Below are positions 1 through 5,863 of a stretch of 10,166 bases of DNA, piece after piece. A model generated the notes under the pieces. The model was not told the origin of the DNA, made no database searches, and saw nothing but the letters and a program-made list of their open reading frames with translations. Origin of the DNA: Oscillospiraceae bacterium (GTDB lineage: Bacteria > Bacillota > Clostridia > Oscillospirales > CAG-272); NCBI GenBank assembly GCA_015065395.1, contig SVQJ01000056.1, forward strand, positions 1 to 10,166. The letters are read 5' to 3'. The position numbers and the translations under genes are program-made. The stretch's first letter is position 1. The number at the start of each line of letters is the position of its first letter.

Positions 1-1
1 T

Positions 2-985
2 ATACAGCACGATCTTCATCTTTTGAATGCGTCTGTTCGCCATTTGGGTACAGATATAAACTATGTGGTGCTTGGAAATCTTTATAATTATATGAAGGAT
101 AAGGCGGATTTCTTCTTTGATACTCCTGTTGAGAGTGTTGGTATCGTTGAAGGGGGATATGAAGTATTATGCAGGGATACAAGCTATTCCTGCCGAAACT
201 GCATCATATCCGTAGGCCGTATCGGAAGCAAGTGGATGGAAAGGGTCTGCCGCGAGCTTGAAATACCCACACGATCAAACCGTGTGGATATCGGAGTTCG
301 CGTTGAGCTTCCCTGTGAGGTGTTTTCTCATATTACAGATGAGCTTTATGAGAGCAAGATCGTCTATTGCACCGAGGAGTACGGAGACCGCGTGCGCACT
401 TTCTGTATGAATCCCAAGGGCGCGGTGGTAAATGAGAATACCAACGGGATCATCACAGTGAACGGCCACAGCTACGAGGATCCTTCACGTCAGACGGAAA
501 ACACCAATTTTGCTCTGCTTGTGGCAAAGCATTTTTCCGAGCCCTTCAAGGATTCAAACGGCTACGGCGAATCTATCGCACGCCTTTCCAATATGCTGGG
601 CGGCGGCGTTATCGTCCAGCGGTTCGGAGACCTAATAAGAGGTCGCCGCTCCACGCCCGGCCGCATTGAGGAAGCATTTATCACGCCCACCCTCCAGGCT
701 ACCCCCGGAGACCTGAGCCTCGTTTTGCCCAAACGAATACTGGACGGTATCATCGAAATGATATACGCTCTTGATAAGGTTGCGCCCGGCACGGCAAATG
801 ACGATACTCTACTGTACGGAGTGGAGGTCAAATTCTATAATATGGAAGTGGATATAGACGAGAATCTTGAATCCTGTCATAAAGGACTTTATATTATAGG
901 TGACGGAAGCGGAATAACTCATTCCTTGTCTCATGCATCCGCAAGCGGCGTCCACGTGGCAAGAAGGATAGCGGAGAATATTTAA
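2..985 (+). CDS. NAD(P)/FAD-dependent oxidoreductase (COG2509-like), 5' end outside the window
   Basis: This is the C-terminal part (327 visible residues) of a flavin-dependent dehydrogenase of the COG2509 type. The reading frame is open to the left edge, so the TTG at 23 is an internal leucine and not a start. The FAD-binding GxGxxG N-terminus is missing because it lies upstream. The C-terminal flavin-contact segment is clear: LYIIGDGSGITHSLSHASAS, followed by GVHVARRI, matches the family's closing IGDGxG...A...G...A motif. Also typical are the NGHSYED stretch, the LGGGVIVQRFGDL stretch and the TPGDLSLVLPKRI segment. Members of this family are annotated as uncharacterised FAD-dependent dehydrogenases and the substrate is unknown. 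The gene ends with TAA and runs directly into a hairpin-rich intergenic region that could stop its transcription. It faces the GNAT gene convergently. The family call is fairly sure; the reaction is not known. Confidence 0.78.
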   Translation: MQHDLHLLNASVRHLGTDINYVVLGNLYNYMKDKADFFFDTPVESVGIVEGGYEVLCRDTSYSCRNCIISVGRIGSKWMERVCRELEIPTRSNRVDIGVRVELPCEVFSHITDELYESKIVYCTEEYGDRVRTFCMNPKGAVVNENTNGIITVNGHSYEDPSRQTENTNFALLVAKHFSEPFKDSNGYGESIARLSNMLGGGVIVQRFGDLIRGRRSTPGRIEEAFITPTLQATPGDLSLVLPKRILDGIIEMIYALDKVAPGTANDDTLLYGVEVKFYNMEVDIDENLESCHKGLYIIGDGSGITHSLSHASASGVHVARRIAENI

Positions 986-1106
986 AGAAATATTGCTACG
1001 CAATATGAAATAAAATTTGCCCATATTCGCAAAGCGAATATTTCACATTTGCGAAGCAAATATTTCATAGCGTAGTTATTTCACTTGCCCCCAAGGGCAA
1101 ATTTCA
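986..1106. repeat. Left hairpin array between oxidoreductase and GNAT gene
   Basis: A run of short perfect inverted repeats joined by ATTTC or GAAAT: ATATTGC/GCAATAT (990-996 with 1000-1006, loop TAC), ATATTCGC/GCGAATAT (1023-1030 with 1034-1041, loop AAA), ATTTGC/GCAAAT (1047-1052 with 1056-1061, loop GAA) and TTGCCC/GGGCAA (1085-1090 with 1095-1100, loop CCAA). A unit at about 1062-1079 resembles the first module in inverted orientation (TAGCGTA against TACGC). The stem sequences differ but the joints are alike. No open reading frame of note lies here. The same style of array appears at 2041-2190 on the other side of the IVP-GNAT operon. Confidence 0.75.
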
Positions 1107-1153
1107 TTGAAAAGCCCCCGCATTTGTCGTAGACAAATGCGGGGGCTTTTCTG
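1107..1153 (-). terminator. 47-bp direct repeat, copy 1: perfect palindrome, likely terminator of the GNAT operon
   Basis: The core is a perfect 20-bp stem (1109-1128 with 1132-1151) closed by the triplet GTA. Each arm has an A/T tract at its outer end and a CCCCCGC/GCGGGGG core, so on either strand it reads as a G+C-rich stem followed by CTTTTC, the form of a bidirectional intrinsic terminator. It lies 57 bases past the stop of the minus-strand GNAT gene and may also stop the plus-strand oxidoreductase transcript. The full 47 bases are identical to 2197-2243. The inverted-repeat structure is seen directly; the terminator role is inferred. Confidence 0.75.
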
Positions 1154-1210
1154 CGAAAGAGTAACCAAACGGAGCAGAATTGAGGTAAAAGTAAGTAAAA
1201 GTAGTGTAAC

Positions 1211-1642
1211 CTAATTTTTCCTATACTCGTATTCTAAAAGCCCTTCGTCTTTGTTTACACATATAAACCCAACACTTTCAAATAATTTAAGTGAGGCGAT
1301 GTTTTTCTCATCAATAGAAACTTGAATTTTATCAAAATCAAGTCCGATTTTTCTTGTTTGGATATCCTTTAATATGGTTGTTGCAATTCCTTGCTTTTGA
1401 TATTCTGGAAAAACAACCACAGACATATACAAAACACAATCAACCAATTCGAGATGTATGGTGGCGAGCAAAATGTCATCTTTATAAATTTTATAAAAAT
1501 AGACGTTATCGGTGCTCGTTATGTATTTCCAATAGTTTTCTTCATCAATACTAATAAACCGAGAAATCGATGGTTGCCTATAAACCGAAAGTATGGTTGG
1601 TATATCTTCGTCATCGAGATCCTTTATCAAGCGATAAATCAT
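1211..1642 (-). CDS. GNAT-family N-acetyltransferase
   Basis: A 143-residue GCN5-related N-acetyltransferase, about the usual size for a single-domain GNAT. The acetyl-CoA pyrophosphate loop is visible as QKQGIA (residues 82-87, fitting Q/R-x-x-G-x-G/A) after the beta-4 strand MSVVVFPEY. The C-terminal NIASLKLFESVGF (about 114-126) matches the family's N-x-x-A-x-x-x-Y/F-x-x-x-G-F segment. The start chosen is the ATG at 1642, which has an AAAGGA ribosome binding site. The frame continues 20 codons upstream, but that stretch overlaps the preceding gene and has no good site. The ATG overlaps the stop of the four-helix-bundle gene as ATGA, so the two are probably translationally coupled. The acceptor substrate (small molecule, peptide or ribosomal protein) cannot be told from sequence. 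The gene looks A+T-richer than its neighbours, which hints at horizontal acquisition. Confidence 0.88.
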   Translation of the reverse strand: MIYRLIKDLDDEDIPTILSVYRQPSISRFISIDEENYWKYITSTDNVYFYKIYKDDILLATIHLELVDCVLYMSVVVFPEYQKQGIATTILKDIQTRKIGLDFDKIQVSIDEKNIASLKLFESVGFICVNKDEGLLEYEYRKN

Positions 1643-1986
1643 TTTATATTTTCCTTTGCAGTGTTGATGGAGGAGATGAGCATTCTGCGAATTGAACCGC
1701 AATCATGCAATACGGTTTTAGCAATTTCATCAGAGATAATATCCGCTTTTTGTGCTATTTCAATCCAATATTCTGTTTCATAGCATTCCTTTAATGCAAT
1801 CTGCAGCTTGGCAATAAAATCAGGGCGGCTGTGAGCGTATTTCGCCTCACGGATATTTGCTCCAATACTCGTTCCGCTTCGTTCAAGCTGATTTGACAGA
1901 GAATAAAGTCCTTTTATGTTTTCTGTCAGTTTTAAGATTTGAATCGCAAATTCTGTTGACATATCAGTAAGTTTGTTTTCAGCCAT
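1639..1986 (-). CDS. Four-helix bundle protein, 23S rRNA intervening-sequence (IVP/S23) family
   Basis: A 115-residue all-helical protein of the four-helix-bundle family (TIGR02436/PF05635), about the normal length. The family signature is clear: RSGTSIGANIREA (residues 36-48) at the start of the second helix, SRPDF (53-57), then IALKECYETEYW (63-74). Members were first found inside intervening sequences of 23S rRNA genes and are related to Avd, the accessory protein of diversity-generating retroelements. The bundle is thought to bind nucleic acid as an oligomer, but free-standing members have no agreed function. No 23S rRNA or reverse transcriptase is present here. The start is the ATG at 1986 with an AGGTGA ribosome binding site. 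The gene leads a two-gene operon with the GNAT gene (ATGA overlap), has its own promoter, and lies between hairpin arrays. Confidence 0.9.
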   Translation of the reverse strand: MAENKLTDMSTEFAIQILKLTENIKGLYSLSNQLERSGTSIGANIREAKYAHSRPDFIAKLQIALKECYETEYWIEIAQKADIISDEIAKTVLHDCGSIRRMLISSINTAKENIK

Positions 1987-2007
1987 ACTATCACCTCATT
2001 TACTCCG

Positions 2008-2036
2008 AGTGTACCACACATTTGCAAACTTTTCAA
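2008..2036 (-). promoter_or_regulatory. Sigma-70-type promoter of the IVP-GNAT operon
   Basis: On the minus strand TTGAAA (2036-2031) is followed after exactly 17 bases by TACACT (2013-2008), with TGG just before the -10, which makes an extended -10. The predicted start lies near 2001, giving a leader of about 15 bases that holds the AGGTGA ribosome binding site. The -35 box lies inside the sequence that joins the right hairpin array to the operon. Confidence 0.6.
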
Positions 2037-2040
2037 TGAA

Positions 2041-2190
2041 ATCGCGCGAGCGCGATGAAATCCTCACTCCGCTCGGATGAAATCTGCTTCGCAGATGAAA
2101 TTAAATCCGTCTTCCTCCCGACGAAGTCGGATTTCATCACGAAGTGATTTCACCCCACGAAAGTGGGATTTATCCCGTCCGCAAGGACGG
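2041..2190. repeat. Right hairpin array between IVP gene and tRNA-Arg
   Basis: At least six short perfect hairpins follow one another, most joined by TGAAAT or ATTTC: ATCGCGC/GCGCGAT (2041-2047 with 2050-2056), ATCTGC/GCAGAT (2082-2087 with 2091-2096, loop TTC), CCGAC/GTCGG (2118-2122 with 2126-2130, loop GAA), ATCAC/GTGAT (2136-2140 with 2144-2148, loop GAA), CCCAC/GTGGG (2154-2158 with 2163-2167, loop GAAA) and CCGTCC/GGACGG (2175-2180 with 2185-2190, loop GCAA). A weaker unit at about 2060-2078 begins ATCC and ends GGAT but its centre no longer pairs. Every stem is different while joints and loops are alike. No gene lies in this stretch. Confidence 0.8.
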
Positions 2191-2196
2191 ATTTAG

Positions 2197-2243
2197 TTGA
2201 AAAGCCCCCGCATTTGTCGTAGACAAATGCGGGGGCTTTTCTG
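2197..2243 (-). terminator. 47-bp direct repeat, copy 2: perfect palindrome, likely terminator of tRNA-Arg
   Basis: Identical to 1107-1153 over 47 bases. The 20-bp stems are 2199-2218 and 2222-2241 with loop GTA. On the minus strand the palindrome begins at the base directly after the CCA end of tRNA-Arg and finishes in CTTTTC, so it fits an intrinsic terminator for the tRNA. The repeat reaches two bases into the tRNA's CCA. Two identical copies 1,090 bases apart suggest a recent duplication or a mobile hairpin unit. Confidence 0.75.
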
Positions 2244-2317
2244 GCGCGCCCTGCAGGATTCGAACCTGCGACCTACCGGTTCGTAGCCGGGCACTCTATC
2301 CGCTGAGCTAAGGGCGC
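2242..2317 (-). tRNA. tRNA-Arg (anticodon ACG)
   Basis: A complete 76-base cloverleaf can be drawn on the minus strand, including an encoded CCA end. The acceptor stem GCGCCCT/AGGGCGC pairs perfectly over 7 bases. The D arm is GCTC...GAGT. The anticodon loop is CTACGAA with anticodon ACG (plus-strand 2282-2284). The T arm is GCAGG-TTCGAAT-CCTGC. The discriminator is G. The first anticodon-stem pair is a C-U mismatch; the other four pair. ACG is normally read as ICG after deamination by TadA and decodes CGU, CGC and CGA. A strong promoter lies 20 bases upstream and the palindromic terminator follows immediately. Confidence 0.96.
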
Positions 2318-2337
2318 ACACTCTTTCGAGCCTCAAT

Positions 2338-2366
2338 ATGTTACCATAATTTGCGCTGTTTGTCAA
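2338..2366 (-). promoter_or_regulatory. Promoter of tRNA-Arg
   Basis: On the minus strand a perfect TTGACA (2366-2361) is followed after 17 bases by TAACAT (2343-2338), again preceded by TGG as an extended -10. The tRNA 5' end lies 20 bases further on, leaving a short leader to be removed by RNase P. Confidence 0.7.
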
Positions 2367-2507
2367 GCGAAATGTAAAAAATAAAATATTTTTTTGATAT
2401 TTCATTACTTACACTTATTTTCAAGGTGCATTTTTCCTTTTTTTTGGAGCTTTTTATAAAAAGTTAAAAATATTTAATGTTTTTTTACAAAAAATATTGA
2501 GTTATAG
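2367..2507. other. A+T-rich divergent intergenic spacer
   Basis: This stretch separates the leftward tRNA promoter from the rightward foldase promoter. It is made largely of A and T runs, including TTTTTATAAAAA at about 2453-2464, which could act as UP-element-like or curved DNA for either promoter. No coding region or further RNA gene was recognised. Confidence 0.4.
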
Positions 2508-2536
2508 TGGAAAAATCAAAAATCATGTGATATAAT
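2508..2536 (+). promoter_or_regulatory. Promoter of the foldase gene at 2609
   Basis: A perfect -10 box TATAAT (2531-2536) carries an extended TGA just upstream. A weaker -35 candidate TGGAAA (2508-2513) sits at 17-base spacing. Transcription would begin near 2543, giving a leader of about 65 bases. Inside the leader a 6-bp hairpin CGGTGC/GCACCG (2545-2550 with 2556-2561) is followed by a T-rich stretch. Confidence 0.6.
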
Positions 2537-2608
2537 AGCTTGTCCGGTGCTGTTTGCACCGATTTTATTGTTAATAATTTTTATATAATGAAAGGCGGTT
2601 CATTTATA

Positions 2609-4279
2609 ATGAGCAAAACAACTCAGAAGTCCGGCAAGACCAAAAGCATTCTGATCGTGATTTCATGTGCTTTGGCTGTTGTGATCATTGCAGGCGTTCT
2701 TTTCCTTGATGCATTCAAGGCGAGCGGCTATACTTACAGAAAGCAGATCGCTGTCAAGAGCGAAAACTACACTGTTTCAACTGCTATGATGAATTATTTT
2801 TTTAATTCAAACTATATGCAGCTTTCAAGCTATCTGGGCATCGATACATCCAAGCCCCTGGATCAGCAGAAGTACACCGAAACAGAAACCATGTTTGACT
2901 ATTTCATGGATTATACCTTCTCTCAGGTCCATCAGATGCTCGTTCTCTGCGAGGCTGCAAAGGATGCAGGCTTTAAGGCAGATGATGCCGGCCATGACGG
3001 TCACGAGCACGGCACCATCGATGATACCATCAAAATGTATAAGAGCTATGCAAAGCAGGGCGGCTTTAAGTCTGTAGACGATTACTTCCAGGCTATGTTC
3101 GGTAACGGCGTTACCGAGGATGTTGTACGCAAGTGCATGGAGATGTCCGATCTTGCTTCTCATTATTCCGAGCACATGAGCGACAGCTATGAGTTCACAG
3201 AGGAGCAGTGGGCTGAATATTTTGATGAGAACCCCGATTCCTTCCGCAAGGTCGATTATCTCAGCTTCACCTTTGAAGGCACTGTAGAAGAGGCCGCAAA
3301 GGACGCTACAGAGGACGAGAAGAACGCTGTTAAGGAAAAGAACGAGGCTCAGGCTGCTGTTCTTGAAAAGTATGCAGAGGAGCTGGCTGCAACCGCTGAT
3401 GCTGATGCATTCGAGGCTTACGTTGAAAACTATCTCACAACCGTAAAGTACAAGGTTAAGGAAGATGAGAAGAAGGACGACGAGGCTGATAAGGCTGAGG
3501 ATAAGGCTGAAGCTGATACTGATGAAGCAGCAGACGCTGACGATGCGGCTGCAGATGAAAAGGCTGATACCGATGAAAAGGCTGATGCTGAGGAAAAGGT
3601 AGTTTACGTTGATGATAAGGGCAAGGAAGTTGATATCCAGGCTCTTCTCGATAAGTGCCTCACCGAGGGCGCCACAAAGAACGCAGAAAACGATCTTAAT
3701 AAGTTCCTCTTTGCAGAAAAGAACGAGAAGATTACATATACCGTTAAGAACAAGGATAAGCTCCAGTACACCGTATACATGCTCCTTCCTGCGCAGAACG
3801 ACAGCATAGGCCATGCACACATGTACAGAGATAACTATATGCTCCAGAACTACTATTACATTCCCTTCCTTGCAGAAAGCTACAACAAGAGCGAGGCTGA
3901 CGCTAACAAGGCAGCAGCTAAGGCTTACGAGGAGCTGAAGGAAAAGGCAACTGAGGAGAACATGGAGTCTCTCGCTGAGGCAAATGCCGGCTATCACAGC
4001 GAAAATGGCGGATATCTCAATATTGACGAGGTGGATGAGTGGATCTTCTCCGCTGACAGAAAGGCAAATGATCATGCTGTTATCACCGTTGAGGGCAAGG
4101 GCAGCTACATCGTATATTATGCAGGTGTCGGCGAGTATGAAAAGTGGGAGTATGATGTTGATAACGCTCTCATGAACGAGAAGTACAACGAAGAGTACGA
4201 AAAGCTTGAAAAGACTCACAAGATCAAGAAGTCTCAGGCAGGTCTTGATCTCGTTGAGGCTATTTCCCTGGCACGCTGA
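2609..4279 (+). CDS. Membrane-anchored SurA/PrsA-like foldase with degenerate parvulin domains
   Basis: A 556-residue extracytoplasmic protein, probably a peptidyl-prolyl isomerase-like chaperone. The start chosen is ATG 2609, with AGGCGG 10 bases upstream; the frame opens earlier but lacks a site. A basic head precedes one membrane helix (about 14-33) with no lipobox, so it is likely anchored with the bulk outside. A SurA-N-like helical region (about 45-205) holds FFNSNY (64-69) and FGNGVT (164-169). A parvulin-like C-terminal domain (about 414-508) ends EVDEWIF...RK...VI...YIVYYAG. A first, weaker module (about 215-395) is split by an acidic Asp/Glu/Ala/Lys insert (about 285-330) containing tandem 18-bp DNA repeats (3554-3571 and 3572-3589). 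A His-rich loop GHDGHEHG (128-135) is absent from the paralogue that follows. Catalytic competence is doubtful because the parvulin motifs are degenerate. Its partner is the lipoprotein at 4355, an evident paralogue. Confidence 0.75.
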   Translation: MSKTTQKSGKTKSILIVISCALAVVIIAGVLFLDAFKASGYTYRKQIAVKSENYTVSTAMMNYFFNSNYMQLSSYLGIDTSKPLDQQKYTETETMFDYFMDYTFSQVHQMLVLCEAAKDAGFKADDAGHDGHEHGTIDDTIKMYKSYAKQGGFKSVDDYFQAMFGNGVTEDVVRKCMEMSDLASHYSEHMSDSYEFTEEQWAEYFDENPDSFRKVDYLSFTFEGTVEEAAKDATEDEKNAVKEKNEAQAAVLEKYAEELAATADADAFEAYVENYLTTVKYKVKEDEKKDDEADKAEDKAEADTDEAADADDAAADEKADTDEKADAEEKVVYVDDKGKEVDIQALLDKCLTEGATKNAENDLNKFLFAEKNEKITYTVKNKDKLQYTVYMLLPAQNDSIGHAHMYRDNYMLQNYYYIPFLAESYNKSEADANKAAAKAYEELKEKATEENMESLAEANAGYHSENGGYLNIDEVDEWIFSADRKANDHAVITVEGKGSYIVYYAGVGEYEKWEYDVDNALMNEKYNEEYEKLEKTHKIKKSQAGLDLVEAISLAR

Positions 4280-4296
4280 TAAGTTAATATGACCGC

Positions 4297-4326
4297 GGCG
4301 AGGATGTTTTTGCATCCTCGCCTTTT
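4297..4326 (+). terminator. Intrinsic terminator after the first foldase gene
   Basis: A perfect 10-bp stem GGCGAGGATG/CATCCTCGCC (4297-4306 with 4313-4322) with a six-base T-rich loop is followed by TTTT. It lies 17 bases past the stop codon and 28 bases before the next start. Because no strong promoter is visible after it, it may be a partial terminator that lowers expression of the downstream lipoprotein. Confidence 0.8.
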
Positions 4327-4354
4327 GGTAAAAAACGTATAACTTGAGGATTTT

Positions 4355-5803
4355 ATGAAAAAAATTATTGCTTTATTGCTTTGCATATCCTTCGTTTTCT
4401 CTCTTTCTGCTTGCAGAAAGCTTGAGAATAGTCCCGAGGGCTCCAAAGGTGAGAGCTCCGAGGAAAACGGTTCGTCAAAAGGAGATGCTAAAGCACCTTC
4501 TAAAACAAATCCCGTTGCGTGGTCTGATTCTACCGCCATCACCGAGGATATGTATGTATATTATTTCAATTCATATTATCGTTCCTTTATTGAGGATTAC
4601 GGTGCAAGCCTTTCCTCAATGGGACTTGATCCCACCCAGAGCCTTGCTTCTCAGACATACAGCGAAACATACACATGGCATGAGTATATAACTCTTCTCG
4701 TATACAATAATCTGAGAGAAATGATCGCTCTTGCCGATGCGGCAAAGGCGGCGGGCCTTTCTGTTTCCGACGAGGATATGCAGGAATATGAAGCCCAGCT
4801 CAGTGAATATGAGAAGCTTGCCAAAAAGGACGGAATGAGCCTTGACGAGTACATAGAGCTGATATATGGCTTCGGCGTTACGGTCGATACCATGCGCCGT
4901 GCAAATGAGCTGAGATATCTTGGAAATGCATATTATGAGTATCTGTGGGACGGCTACAATTTCACCGATGAGGAATGCCTGAAGTATTATGAGGAAAACA
5001 GATTTGCATATCTTCATTTTGATTGCATAAAGATAACCGTTTCCAAGGAGGATTCCAAGCTCCTTGCGGCGGCAACAGATGAGGAAAGCTTTGTCAGCGC
5101 AATGCGTGAATCCGTAACCAAGAGCAATTTCCTCGGAGATTATGAAACCTTTTCCCAATATATCGAAGAGCAGATACAGAGAAAATATGTGAGACGTGCG
5201 GATTATGTCTCGACAGCGGCTCTTTCCAAGTGGGTGGCTGAGGATGGACGTAAGCCCTACGATATCCATACCAAAACCGAAAGCTCCGGAAACGTTACGG
5301 TAACCATGGTGCTCCCTGCTCCTAACAATAACGCGGACAGCGAGGTGCTTTACAGGGATGAGCAGCCTCTCAGAAACGTGAAGTATATCTACTTTGCGCA
5401 GGAAGAGGAAAAGGGCGCTGCCAAGGAAAAGGCGGAGGCTGTTTACGATAAATGGCTCAGCGATCCTTCGGAGGCAAACTTCGATACGCTTATTTCGGAA
5501 AACCAGGGCGGAACCAGTGAGGATATAAACCGTGGCGATTATGCAAGCGTTTTGAGCGATTGGATATTCGATAACAACAGAAAAACGGGAGACTGCGGTG
5601 TTATTGATACCTCGGAGGGTGCTTATATTATTTATATGCTTGAGGACGGCGAAACCTCCTGGATCAGAGAGGTGAGAGATACTCTCGAGAATATGCAATA
5701 CTCCGAGGATGTGAATTCGCTTATCAAAAAATATCCCACAGAATACAATGCAGATTTCATGTACAATCTGAAGGAGATCAGCTTGGTTTTCGCGGGCAAT
5801 TAA
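4355..5803 (+). CDS. Foldase-like lipoprotein, SurA/PrsA-type, paralogue of the preceding gene
   Basis: A 482-residue lipoprotein. The signal peptide is short and hydrophobic and ends in a lipobox L-S-A-C with Cys20 as the lipidation site. A Ser/Gly/Glu/Lys-rich tether (about 21-52) follows. It shares the layout of the preceding protein: YYFNSYY (69-75) against FFNSNY, LADAAKAAG against LCEAAKDAG, YGFGVT (171-176) against FGNGVT, YNFTDEE against YEFTEEQ, MVLPAPN against MLLPAQN, and SDWIF...RK (401-410) against DEWIF...RK. It lacks the His-rich loop and the acidic insert. The two parvulin-like modules lie at about 217-322 and 341-430, both degenerate, so a chaperone role is more likely than efficient isomerase action. 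A GAGG ribosome binding site sits 5 bases before ATG 4355. Transcription may depend on readthrough of the terminator at 4297; only a weak TATAAC (4338-4343) is seen as a local -10. Confidence 0.78.
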   Translation: MKKIIALLLCISFVFSLSACRKLENSPEGSKGESSEENGSSKGDAKAPSKTNPVAWSDSTAITEDMYVYYFNSYYRSFIEDYGASLSSMGLDPTQSLASQTYSETYTWHEYITLLVYNNLREMIALADAAKAAGLSVSDEDMQEYEAQLSEYEKLAKKDGMSLDEYIELIYGFGVTVDTMRRANELRYLGNAYYEYLWDGYNFTDEECLKYYEENRFAYLHFDCIKITVSKEDSKLLAAATDEESFVSAMRESVTKSNFLGDYETFSQYIEEQIQRKYVRRADYVSTAALSKWVAEDGRKPYDIHTKTESSGNVTVTMVLPAPNNNADSEVLYRDEQPLRNVKYIYFAQEEEKGAAKEKAEAVYDKWLSDPSEANFDTLISENQGGTSEDINRGDYASVLSDWIFDNNRKTGDCGVIDTSEGAYIIYMLEDGETSWIREVRDTLENMQYSEDVNSLIKKYPTEYNADFMYNLKEISLVFAGN

Positions 5804-5819
5804 TAAAAAACACTTTCTA

Positions 5820-5857
5820 AATATCCGAAAGCACCTTGCAAAGGGCTTTCGGATATT
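5820..5857 (+). terminator. Hairpin after the lipoprotein gene
   Basis: A perfect 13-bp stem AATATCCGAAAGC/GCTTTCGGATATT (5820-5832 with 5845-5857) with a 12-base loop lies 16 bases after the stop codon. The following bases are A/T-rich (ATATAATTG) rather than a clean T run, so termination is probable but may be incomplete. Confidence 0.6.
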
Positions 5858-5863
5858 ATATAA

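Noticed and set aside
1354..1783. Plus-strand open frames of 66 and 130 codons
   Set aside because: They are antisense to the GNAT and IVP genes, which have clear family motifs, coupled starts and a promoter.
1639..1986. Avd of a diversity-generating retroelement
   Set aside because: The protein is related to Avd, but the window has no reverse transcriptase and no template/variable repeat pair was seen.
1639..1986. Intervening sequence inside a 23S rRNA gene
   Set aside because: The flanking DNA is protein-coding sequence and a tRNA; no 23S rRNA sequence was recognised.
2036..2200. CRISPR array
   Set aside because: The repeated elements are short variable hairpins with 5-base joints, not identical 23-50 base repeats with uniform spacers, and no cas gene is present.
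1107..2243. Integrative element with attL/attR at tRNA-Arg
   Set aside because: No integrase or recombinase gene lies between the repeats, and only two tRNA bases are included; kept only as a hypothesis in the findings.
2193..2405. 70-codon minus-strand open frame
   Set aside because: It reads through tRNA-Arg and its promoter; the peptide GRRFESCRARQ is the familiar false translation of a tRNA T arm.
2540..2608. TTG start at 2540 for the first foldase
   Set aside because: It overlaps the predicted transcription start and has no ribosome binding site; ATG 2609 has one and gives a normal basic head before the membrane helix.
2825..4315. 496-codon open frame on the minus strand
   Set aside because: It lies antisense to the first foldase gene. 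Its Leu/Ile/Cys/Val-rich translation is what the reverse complement of Glu/Asp/Lys/Ala codons gives, and no ribosome binding site or family likeness is seen.
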